Part shown: in pieces, positions 56,401-64,000 of the stretch
How the letters are laid out: every line of letters begins with the position of its first letter
Numbering within the stretch: the stretch's first letter is position 1
NCBI GenBank assembly: GCA_963931865.1
Contig: OZ007506.1
Span: 6,974,451-7,038,450, forward strand
Reading direction: 5' to 3'
Length of the DNA: 64,000 bases
Source of the DNA: Axinella damicornis
Lineage: Eukaryota > Porifera > Demospongiae > Axinellida > Axinellidae
Translations under genes and position numbers: made by a program
Notes under the pieces: generated by a model
Database searches by the model: none
What the model was told of the DNA's origin: nothing
The model's input: only the letters and a program-made list of their open reading frames with translations

Positions 56401-57602
56401 GAAGCAATGCAGGTCATTAAGTGCTCTCTTCAGACACTTGTCAACAAAGAGTTGGGGAGGGGCCTGGGAGCATAGAGTTCTTCACCTCATTAATCTTATT
56501 AGGGGTTAGGGCCAGTGCAGGCCTTAATTGTTTCAGAAATTTTTCTGAAACATTTCTGTGTCTACTGTTTTGGGTAGAAGAGTATGTGAAGGTACTCTGC
56601 CCTTCAGAAACTGTTCATCTGCTACAAAATAGGGTCATAGTTGACGTAGGTCACTTACATGCAGAGGGTAGGATGTGGCATAGCACCACCAAATTGGCTT
56701 AGAGGCTAAGTGATTGTGAGTGTTAGTACAATTAGGATAATATCTGTTTACAGTATGCTGTTTGAGCTACGTAACTGCCAGTCAACTGAGTGCATGAAGC
56801 CCTATTGGGCCGAGAAACAGCTGTATTGAGTACTCAGGCTAATTCATTTCATGTGAATGACCTCGTTCTCTGCAGCGATTCCAGCAGTATGCTGATGTGC
56901 TGACAAAGGGGCTGAAGAGTAAGCATCGTTGGTTTGGAGGGTGGGACATTGGGCGCAGACTGCCCTTTGTCTTCATCGCATACTTTGTGGTGCTGGCCAG
57001 ACCCTCCCTTGTCTTGGTAAGGCATTACCACTACTGATTGCTGGTTGAGCGTGAGTGTCGGATGAGCATATTGAGTGTTTGTTGAACAGTACCACTACTG
57101 AGTGGTGGTTGACATTACATCAGGGTTTCATACAGGATTTTTTGCTGGGGGGGGGGGGGGGGGACACATGGCAACCCATGCAAGCCCCACCCCCTCCCAT
57201 TCCCTCGGCACGTCATATCATACACAGGGTTGTGACCAACTGACATGTTTTGACATGTTCAGATCTGGGTACGTATTAGACTACCTGCCTCATTCATGTC
57301 ATCGTGTACAGTACATGTAAATTTAGTGAAGCTTGCAACATCAGAAAGAAGAGCAGTGGCGGATCTAGAAATTCGGAAGGGGGGTTCAGTGGTGAATGTA
57401 GTGAACAGAGGCGTGAAGTGCTGATCTGTCATCCGCGCGAAGCGCGGAAAAATTTATTTTGCTTACAAGTAGTCTATGTTTTTAAAGAGAAAAACCACCG
57501 TATTTGCTGTAAGATGTAGCTAGCACACTTCACTTATTCACTACTTATACTGCTGCATGTCCAACCAGTTTAATATTTAATTTATATTGTCTTCTGTTTT
57601 CT

Positions 57603-57635
<33 letters not shown>

Positions 57636-59893
57636 TCACCTGGGGGGGGGGGGGGGGAAATCCCAGGGCCAACCCCCCCCTGTATGAAACCCTGTACATG
57701 TTGCTTGAAGAATACAATCACTGAGCGTTTTGCTGAAGTACTGAGTGTTTGTCGAGTATTACGTGTGTATATACCATGCCCCACCATCCATTCTTTACCA
57801 CCCCTCTGCCATTACGCATCCTTATATATCACCTTCTCATCACATCCTCTCCTCCGCTCATGTGCATACATATAGCCTCGTTCCCAGCCCGCATGCCGCT
57901 TTTGGTTGCATGAATGAAAGCGGAGGGCCTGGTATGTTTCGTGATGTTGAGGGTAGAAAGGTGGTAGAAGGGACTTAATTGAACGTGGGCGATCTGGGGC
58001 TCAGAACAGCAAGAAGAGCTAAGGGACTGTCATGCATACCAAGTGTTGAACGTGTAGTTGGTTGATCAATATGCAAAATTTGGCCATTTGTCGATTACGT
58101 AATGCTCACGTGAGGAAACATACCAGGCTCTCCCCGCTTTTCCGTACTACAAACGATGAAAAGCTGCATGGGCGGGGCCTGGGAACGAGGCTCCATACAT
58201 ATGCATTGCCTCCTTCCACCCCTCACTCAATGACCTGGAGACATATTCCTAAGGCCGCACAGTAGACCATATTGGTATTAAGACAAAAAAGTACATGAAG
58301 ACAGCTAGGTGTAATACATACATGTAGGAGACAGTGTGCATGCCATACATGTACCTTAATGGTATTGCCCCTCTCCCCTAACAGTTCTTCATGAGTCTGG
58401 CAGCTCTGCTTGTCCTAGTCATCCACCTCTTTGCCAAACCCTATGAGAACATGTACATCAACATCATTGAGGCGGCCATCTTGCTTAACCTGCTCATGGT
58501 GACAGCTGCATTTCTAGACCCCTCAAACAGCCCTGTCCCCCAGTGGTTCAGCACATTGCTAGTGGTACTGCCCTATGCTTATGCTGTGGCCTACCTCTGC
58601 TGGGTTGTTGGCAAAAGATGCTGGTAAGTGTGTAATGGACTTAGGCAACAAAAGGAGGTTTGCTAAACTAAATGGGTGATGAGAGCTAGCGTGCCAACAG
58701 TCTAGACACTAGCCCCTCTCCGCCAGGCTGGCTACACGCGCGGTGAAGCCGTGTGCAGAAGGCGGAGAGGGTCTAGCAAACATTGCACTATATTACGTTT
58801 CTGTGGAATGCCAATTACATATACCTGTGAACCGGTGAAGTGCCAGCTAGAGTTGAGGTACCCTTGGAGGCATTCAGATTAGAATAGTTTAGCTCTAGTG
58901 TAGGCTTATAGACGCTCTCCGCCGGGCTGATCGCACACGAGCGGTTCGGTTTACAACCACGAGAATCATGAATAAAATTCACTTCAGTGAGATCTGATTG
59001 AAACGCAATCAAGTGCAATGTTTGCTAGATCCTCTCCGCCCTCCGTGCGTAGCTTCGCCGCGTACCCGCTTGACCAGCCAGGCGGAGAGGGGCTAGCGGC
59101 TAGACTGGCGTGCCAACAGTGCCATAAAGACCTAGCTACCACACAATGGTACTGCTGAAAGATTGTGGTCATGATCGTTTACTTTTATTGGGACACTCTT
59201 TCTGACCACGATCTTTTAGCGATACCATTGTGTGAGCATCTGTGCTGCTGGAGGGGGCGGGGAGGTTGTAGTCTGACATTGTTCGATCATATCTACTAGC
59301 CGACCCTGCCCCATGGCCAGTATCTAACAACGGAAATGTACAAAGGTCATCTATAACCACCTGGCCAATGATACTACTGCACATGCTCAGAATTCAGCTT
59401 GACGTACACTTGACAACTGCATCTACGTTGCTAGTATTAATCCAACTGTGATGACAGTGTAATCATGTCAGTAGCCCAATCCTGGTTTGTATGTACCACT
59501 ATTAGGTGAAGTTCAAAGTTCAAACAACATGCAGTAAGCCCTTGGCACCACACACACACACACACTCACACCGCTCACACATACGTACACACATGCAGGC
59601 ACAAATTTTCTCCCATGTTGAACTTAAAGCCAGAGAAGCAGCCTGCTAGCAATCAGTTTGCCCCACAGCCGGATAAGCCAGCAGCTGCCACAGATGGGGA
59701 TAGAGATACTGGGAGCAGTAAGTCAGGCAGTGACAAGCCCACGCTCACCACTCACGGTACTCTAGATGAGGAGGGAGGAGGAGGAGGAGGAGGGGGAGGA
59801 GAGGGAGGGAGAAGTGGCGATCGAAGATTTACTGTGTCAGAGGACGATGAGAGCAGGTTTGCAGTGCTGAGGGAGCCACTCCTTGAACTGTAA
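41301..59893 (+). CDS. Gene 2: beta-helix ectodomain / multi-pass membrane protein, 20 exons, 1287 aa
   Basis: Inferred exons: 41301-41433, 43112-43493, 44283-45032, 46295-46514, 46912-47088, 47613-47776, 48498-48591, 48804-48914, 49833-50015, 50346-50486, 51065-51227, 51565-51669, 51867-51955, 53119-53178, 53497-53642, 54100-54232, 54688-54825, 56876-57016, 58385-58623, 59599-59893. They total 3864 nt and all phases close. The signal peptide is [17 protein letters not shown]. Residues 45-610 hold beta-helix-type repeats ([37 protein letters not shown]) with many Asn-glycosylation sites. Residues 740-870 are Cys-rich ([16 protein letters not shown]). Residues 865-1185 hold about eight or nine membrane segments. 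The tail (1190-1287) has a Gly run. This fold class appears in surface and adhesion proteins; the function here is unknown. It is a paralogue of gene 1. Confidence 0.88.
42453..42808. repeat. Tandem array of eight 43-bp hairpin units
   Basis: Eight head-to-tail copies of a unit that is itself a palindrome: TAGCCTCAAACCCAGG then GGGGTTCGAGGCTA, joined by TGGGTGTAT. A single related hairpin occurs at 27298-27331. The array lies in gene 2 intron 1. There are no variable spacers, so it is not CRISPR-like. Confidence 0.9.
44054..44151. repeat. MITE hairpin, CTCGTTCCCAG family
   Basis: TAGCCTCGTTCCCAGGCC pairs with GGCCTGGGTATGAGGCTA over 98 bp. It lies in gene 2 intron 2. Confidence 0.7.
45129..45482 (+). 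repeat. Minisatellite of GTGTGAAGGAGAGGGGTGAGTGGAGG type in gene 2 intron 3
   Basis: About a dozen imperfect units of roughly 25-45 bp starting about 95 bp after the exon 3 donor. Units contain GTGAGTGG, a donor-like string. Confidence 0.8.
45755..45985. repeat. Diverged copy of the GTGGTCAGCAT repeat
   Basis: GATGAGATATGAAGCTGCAC...CATTGTGATCAGCATGAA and, inverted, ATGCTGACCACAATGGCACA then AGCTGCATATCTCATTC frame the unit. It is related to 10973-11260. It lies in gene 2 intron 3. Confidence 0.5.
47340..47605 (+). repeat. (CCCT)n polypyrimidine microsatellite before gene 2 exon 6
   Basis: Over 250 bp of CCCT repeats end at ctgtcacag, the exon 6 acceptor. Similar but shorter or less pure tracts precede exon 4 (46275-46294), exon 5 (46780-46911), exon 7 (48240-48480) and exon 13 (51760-51866). 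Confidence 0.9.
48240..48480 (+). repeat. CCCCT-rich tract before gene 2 exon 7
   Basis: About 240 bp of CCCCTCC-type repeats on the sense strand in intron 6, ending about 20 bp before the acceptor tatatag. Confidence 0.9.
48898..49604 (+). repeat. 39-bp minisatellite containing the gene 2 exon 8 splice donor
   Basis: About 17 units with consensus core CACACCCTCCCAACAAGCTG then TGGGTGTGTGAGGGTGGGT. The first unit overlaps the last coding bases of exon 8 (CCCAGCAAGCT) and its donor gtgagtg. Early units keep GTGAGT; later ones are homogenised to GTGGGT. Each unit therefore carries an exon-end plus donor-like sequence. Confidence 0.9.
50545..50925 (+). mobile_element. Helitron-like element, family 1, short diverged copy C
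   Basis: It starts TTACCCTGCGTGTGCATGCG with the GC-rich hairpin and GAGCAATCGGTTTTGTCCGTC, and ends with TGTTCTATGAACT then CTGG and T. The interior is shortened relative to 2747-3377. It lies in gene 2 intron 10. Confidence 0.5.
51018..51053 (+). repeat. (CT)n microsatellite before gene 2 exon 11
   Basis: A CT dinucleotide run forms the polypyrimidine tract just before acceptor tatgtag of exon 11 (51065). Confidence 0.85.
51221..51482 (+). repeat. Minisatellite of about 34 bp containing the gene 2 exon 11 splice donor
   Basis: About seven units built on GGATGGGTGAGTCATGTGAC plus ATTGAACAGGGA. The first unit is the real exon end and donor (AAGG then gtaagtcatgtgacattg). Later units carry GGGTGAGT. 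Confidence 0.85.
51670..51743 (+). repeat. (GT)n microsatellite at gene 2 exon 12 donor
   Basis: The donor gtgagtg runs straight into about 70 bp of GT repeats. Confidence 0.9.
53424..53480 (+). repeat. (CA)n microsatellite near the gene 2 exon 15 acceptor
   Basis: CA repeats end about 16 bp before the acceptor acacag at 53491-53496. Similar CA runs end directly at the acceptors of exon 9 (49794-49830) and close to exon 10 (50188-50345). Confidence 0.9.
54302..54665 (+). repeat. (CCCT)n polypyrimidine microsatellite before gene 2 exon 17
   Basis: About 360 bp of CCCT repeats with CCAC blocks, ending about 20 bp before the acceptor tatccag. Confidence 0.9.
54900..55421 (-). mobile_element. 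Helitron-like element, family 2, copy 2 (inverted)
   Basis: Reverse complement of the 34012-34596 copy: CAAG plus hairpin AAGTAGCTGAGC at 54900, ending AATGTATTGA at 55421 with flanking T (A on the element strand). The internal minisatellite has fewer units. It lies in gene 2 intron 17, starting 75 bp after the exon 17 donor. Confidence 0.6.
55583..55626 (+). other. Exon-like remnant resembling the 3' end of gene 2 exon 17
   Basis: Bounded by ggcag and gtgtgc, it reads [14 protein letters not shown], close to [10 protein letters not shown] at the end of exon 17 (54825). At 44 nt it would shift frame if spliced in, so it is probably the relic of a partial exon duplication. Confidence 0.4.
55715..56310. 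mobile_element. piggyBac-like MITE with TTAA target
   Basis: It is flanked by TTAA on both sides (55711-55714, 56311-56314). The ends CCCTTTAACC and GGCTTAAAGGG are inverted, matching the CCC-start and TTAA target of piggyBac elements. There is no transposase; 596 bp. It lies in gene 2 intron 17. Confidence 0.65.
57121..57694. mobile_element. TIR element CAGGGTTTCATACAGG with G-runs
   Basis: The ends CAGGGTTTCATACAGG and CCTGTATGAAACCCTG are perfect inverts. TACAT flanks both sides as a possible 5-bp duplication. The CAGGG start recalls hAT, but the duplication length does not fit. It contains poly-G runs (57148-57163, 57603-57632, 57642-57657). It lies in gene 2 intron 18. Confidence 0.65.
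57873..58192. repeat. Compound MITE, CTCGTTCCCAG family
   Basis: Outer ends TAGCCTCGTTCCCAGCCCGC and GCCTGGGAACGAGGCT; inner arms GCCTGGTATGTTTC and GAAACATACCAGGC. The two-tier plan is the same as at 196-562. It lies in gene 2 intron 18. Confidence 0.7.
58700..59107. repeat. Two or three adjacent MITE hairpins, GCTAGCCCCTCTCCG family
   Basis: A hairpin at 58700-58778 (CTAGCCCCTCTCCGCC...GGCGGAGAGGGTCTAG) is followed by a larger inverted pair at about 58915-59107 ending GGCGGAGAGGGGCTAGCGGC. A separate inverted repeat CACACAATGGTA...TACCATTGTGTG lies at 59140-59236. All are in gene 2 intron 19. Confidence 0.6.
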
Positions 59894-62241
59894 TCTATTC
59901 ATAGACATTGTGTCTGGTTACACACCAAATTATTTTTAGCCATTTACATGAGCGATTTATTTGCATTGCAGACATACCTGATAAGGAAGCTAACTGTAAT
60001 AATGTTTGCAAAAATACCGCATTCAAAGATTCATCTTGAATAATTATGTTAGCATGCATGCCCCTATAAGGATAATTATGTTGGTTATAATTCCAGTACA
60101 TTTTATCCATGCTGAATGAAATGGCCCTAGCCATAATAGTAGGCCTTGCATGAGGATAGCAAAATCGTGTAGAACTCTATTATACCCTGGTAGCATTATT
60201 GTATACTTACCTCACTCACATGAAACTACTGATCGATCCCCTTAATGCATCCACACAAAGGATCAATAGGTCACACCTCATACACTATAGTGAACCACAT
60301 TCTGTTGGCAGGTAATTTCAAGCAATGACGTTGACTGCATGTCCTGACAACATCTATAGTTCACATATACATATATCAGCTACTATGTGTATCTGGAGAA
60401 CACAGTGGGGCCGGCTTGTTACCTAGTAAACTAACAACATCCCTCGTTACATCAGCTACTGTATACATGTTTATATTTGGAGAGCACAGGACTTGTTCCC
60501 CCATATAGCTACACTCCTGTAAACCAACAACATCCTTAGTTCATAATAATAGGCGTTCAAAAGATAATCGATGCTGGAATAATAGGAATAAATACTTGGA
60601 CCTTTGGGAATAAAATAATAGGCACAGTCTGCAGTAGCTATGACATTGGCATTACTTATTGGCAGACATTCCAACCCTTCAAAATAACTAACACACTCAT
60701 AGCTACATGTCGTAGTAAATAACTGATGAAAACATCAGCTTCCACCTCTTGGTATACATTTTGGAAAATGTCTCAATTTCCATTCTCAGTGGATGATTTG
60801 GCTGAGGCCAGCTCTTGCCTGGTAAGCACTAACTGCAGCACAGACATGGCATACAACTTCATATATATTAACCTTCAAGAAATAATCTTGGACAATTAAT
60901 GAATCTTCTGGATGTTGTGACCAGGAGTGCATGAGCCACCGAAGGCATGCAGCAAGAGGCATTACGTAAAAGTGTAAAAAACAAGTAGGCATTTGTGCGG
61001 TACAGGGTCTTCCATATAAGGTATGACCATAAGGTGTGAGGGATCACAACGTACATGTCTGTACTAGTTTGATGCTCCTTTGGCGGCTCATGCGCTCCTG
61101 TTGTGACTGTTGTCCCCGGCCAGAGTGAATGTGAAATGTGAAGTCTGCAGTCTGTACGCCGGGACAAGACCACTTACAATCATAACTGTACAAGCAACAG
61201 AAACGACTATATTTGGAAACAATGTAGCTATAGCTTATTATTCCAGAATAATTCTCAATTCTTTTAGCCACCTATTACCATGCCCACATAATCCATCAAG
61301 ATTCGTCTTGAAGTGTTGTATCAGGTAATCTTCGATCACTTCTTACATGACACAATGAAAATGATCGAAAGCTGAGGCGCAGTAGGTGGACATATAATAT
61401 TATGTTTTGTCTTGAATGAAGATGCTCCATGCTGAGAACTTTGAGGTTTATGTACTCGGCAATTCCATTGGCTGAGCCTGCCCTGAGTGTCTGACTAATA
61501 TACTAAATCATCTCAGGCTGTTGAGCTCTCACACTCTCCATATCCCTTTCAGCTATAATATTATATCCGAGAGAGGAAATTGATTTAACAAAGTATACTA
61601 GCTACTGCTGCAATGTCAACTTCAAATTATTGAGGCCGGCTTGGAAAGACCAGCCATACTGCATGCTTTGCATAACTATCAAAGTGGGAGCACAGAGATG
61701 AAAAATTGGCTCCAGAGGTTGCATATCTGCTGGGTAGTTCCATCTTGATGCAGGTTCTATACGGCATTGTGGTTATTGGTCAACAGGCAAAAATTGAGTA
61801 GGTGTTTGCTTGAAGGTATTTGCATCTGATAGCTTACACCGTATCCTTTAGAGGGGATGTAAAGCCGTCGGTCCTGGGGGGCTGGTTAATACTATATAGC
61901 CGTCAGTGCTACTTCCAGTCGCCTCGTTAGCCACACTGTGGTAATTATATAAACCTCTCATAGAGAAAAAAAAAACAACAACAAAAAAAAACAACAAAAA
62001 AACCCAGTCCTGTTGACTCGCTGCTAGCACTGTTTAGCTCACAAAAATATAATTGGTGAAAATTGATGTGTATACAATAGGGCATCAATATTACATGATC
62101 GTTGATATTCTTACAAAATAATATTATGACTGCAGCAAGCATCCATATTATGATCATTGTACCTATTACACCAAAAGTACAAGGTTTTCAAGTTGCCTAC
62201 ACAAACTTATATTCTGAGGGTTTCACTTATGAGCTGTTCAG
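59894..62241. other. 2.3-kb 3' flank of gene 2, no recognised gene
   Basis: AT-rich with short open frames only. AATAAA hexamers occur at about 60587 and 60611 on the + strand, some 700 bp past the stop, and could serve gene 2, but nothing else supports them. An A-rich run lies at 61966-62001. Confidence 0.45.
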
Positions 62242-62390
62242 AAGCCGTTGGAATAGCTGCCACCTCCCTGCTTGTATCTCTGCTCGTAGTGGGTCTTGCA
62301 GTACAGGGTGCCACTGAGGCTGGCGTACGTCGAATGGCTCAGGAGCTTACTGCAGTCAGAGCATCTGAAAATGGGTCAGTGACCAAATAA
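62242..62390 (+). CDS. Possible terminal exon with one membrane segment
   Basis: After an acceptor-like ctgttcag the frame reads AVGIAATSLLVSLLVVGLAV then a polar tail to TAA. Hydrophobic segment, charged tail and stop resemble the last exon of a single-pass membrane protein. No upstream partner exon was found, so support is weak. Confidence 0.25.
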
Positions 62391-62640
62391 TGAAAGGCAT
62401 TTTGAAAGTGCTCGCCATTGATAAACTATAGGCCGATATAATGTCACGTTACTCATGTGGACACAACTTTGAAGTAATGTTATATACAGGAAGACATCCA
62501 CGTATACGCAGTTTCTTTCATATTCAAGCTATGTTTAACAACACCACAGAAACAAATGTGATCACAATCTGCTTACTCATTTCACAAGCATAATTTATAG
62601 TAAGGGTGAGCCAATTCATGACTGACATTTATCACTAAGC

Positions 62641-63060
62641 TAGCCTTGTTCCCAGGCCGTTCCCACCACCAGTATTTCATCGCTTCCAGTAGCGAGGGAA
62701 GGCCTGGGAGATTTGGTCACGTGCGGTACCATCAGGTAGACACATGGTAAACACACGGAGGGCAGTGCCCAATGAAGAATCTCAACGTCCTGTCTTGTAC
62801 TGTCCGTCCAAAGGCTGGATGTCAGAGCGTTTGCAAGGCAGACGATCCATGCCGTTAGTTGTTCACAACGCCGGGGACGGATCGACGTGAAACAGCTATT
62901 ATAAATGGTTGGGCACCAGACCCCCCCCCCCCCCGTGTGTCTACCATCTGTCTACCTGACATCATCGCACGTGACCAGATCTCTCAGGCCTCCCCCCGCC
63001 GTATTTCACTCTGGAAGAGATGAAATACTGGCGGTGGGAACGGCCTGGGAAACTTAGCCT
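62641..63060. repeat. Compound MITE, CTCGTTCCCAG family (420 bp)
   Basis: Outer ends TAGCCTTGTTCCCAGGCCGT and GGCCTGGGAAACTTAGCC; next arms CACCAGTATTTCATC and GATGAAATACTGGCGGTG; inner arms GGTCACGTGCGGTA and CGCACGTGACC. A poly-C run lies at 62921-62934. Confidence 0.65.
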
Positions 63061-63606
63061 GGTTGTCAACACCTGGACCACCTCCTTCATGACACCATGA
63101 GCAAATGGCATCCTAATCAAGAGTAGAAACTCTTATGGAGAGAGATGATCTATGGTTTCGGGTACTGGGCAGTACTATCAGGCTGAGTATCAGTGTACTT
63201 CGCTTAGAAGATGCGGCTTTGGTTTTTCTGTATCAATGTGGCACAACTTAATTCCCAGGAACACAATTAACCGGGAATCCATGCTCATTATACTGCTTAT
63301 CTTGTGATCCAATGAGGCATGTAGACTTTTGTGGCTAAACTCTTTGTTTAGCAAGTGCCTCGATACATTCTCAAATTCTCTATTGGACCATGGTTGCTCA
63401 CATGATCATGACTGACCTCTGGTTATATGGAAGGTAAACAATGTAGAAGGCAAACCATATAGAGTCTCAAGACATTGTGATAAGGTCTGGGAACTACTAT
63501 AGCTGACAAGCAACAACACAATGTAGAGTCAGGTGATATGGGATCCGAATTGCCTACTGGTGATTGCAAAATGTAACTAAAATGTTGCAAACAAAGCTAG
63601 GCTACA

Positions 63607-64000
63607 TCAATACATTAAGATTTTAACTGTGTGTGTGTCTGTCTGTCTGTCTGACTGTGTGTAACGGAAGTGGGATGTTCGTGGGGCGGGACTAGACTAT
63701 AGTGACGCGCGACCTTGGTACTTCAATTTACTGAACCTCGAACTGTGCGTAGAGAATAGTGGACTGTGGACATGGCTGGAATCTTCCAGAAGAGCTGGCG
63801 GGGAGCAGCAGCCGAAGCGGACGCAATTGGGGAGCAGCAGACGAAGCGGACACCATCAGGGAGCAGAGTTGAAGCGGACGCAATCGGGGAGCAGCAGCCG
63901 AAGCGGACGCAATCGAGAAGCAGTTGAAATGGACTCAATCGAGAGCAGCAGCTGAAGCGGACGCAAGCGACGAGCAGCAGCTGAAGCGGATGCAAGCCGG
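63607..64000 (+). mobile_element. Helitron-like element, family 2, copy 3 (cut by window end)
   Basis: It starts TCAATACATTAAGATTTTA after A, with the same CGGAAGTGGGATGTTCGTGG and GGGACTAGACTATAGTGACG blocks as copies 1 and 2, then the GAAGCGGACGCAATCGG minisatellite. The 3' end is outside the window. Confidence 0.65.

Larger units (their letters stand above)
51565..59893 (+). other. Gene 2 membrane core and cytoplasmic tail (exons 12-20)
   Basis: Hydrophobic segments in order: [118 protein letters not shown] and [18 protein letters not shown] conserved cytosolic-side motif [11 protein letters not shown] follows the first segment. The last exon encodes a 98-residue hydrophilic tail with nine to ten consecutive Gly from a GGA/GGAGGG microsatellite (59776-59810), ending [11 protein letters not shown]. 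Confidence 0.8.

Overview
The window is animal (metazoan) nuclear DNA. Its genes are spliced with GT-AG introns, micro- and minisatellites are abundant, and non-coding space is packed with short inverted-repeat elements, Helitron-like elements and a pogo-type transposon. The gene content (large extracellular beta-helix proteins with a multi-pass membrane part, and a bacterial-style VioB-like gene) fits a sponge or another early-branching marine animal best. That taxonomic call is an inference; nothing in the sequence names the organism.

Layout. 1-2726: exons of a PH-domain protein on the + strand, with one 38-nt exon present twice inside a 124-bp direct repeat. 2747-12119: a mobile-element district with a Helitron-like element, a 1-kb fold-back, a complete 2.8-kb pogo-like transposon with a two-exon transposase (psq HTH, DDE_1, PHD finger), a repeat carrying a long palindrome, and a second fold-back. 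13613-16742 (- strand): a VioB-like (iminophenyl-pyruvate dimer synthase family) sequence with no clear intron, interrupted by one in-frame stop and one frameshift. 16950-20485: no recognised gene.

20486-59893 is the core of the window: two long paralogous genes transcribed away from each other from a shared 395-bp gap (40906-41300). The - strand gene (21 inferred exons, 1249 aa) and the + strand gene (20 inferred exons, 1287 aa) each encode a secreted N-terminus, a beta-helix-like ectodomain, Cys-rich modules, about eight or nine membrane segments and a cytoplasmic tail. I rebuilt both from ORF segments, splice sites and phase. Every phase closes to one open frame, and the last 15 exons of the two genes match one-to-one in order and phase. 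The ectodomain halves have different intron positions. Function is unknown; they look like cell-surface receptor or adhesion proteins.

The introns of both genes hold the nested elements (a hAT-like element inside a TA-flanked MITE, a palindrome repeat inside a second repeat with a tRNA-like Pol III unit, piggyBac-like and Helitron-like elements). Many introns carry satellites abutting splice sites: (CCCT)n before acceptors, (GT)n after donors, and two minisatellites whose unit contains the splice donor itself.

59894-64000: the 3' flank of the + strand gene, one possible terminal exon of an unknown gene, an inverted-repeat element and a third Helitron-like copy cut by the window end.
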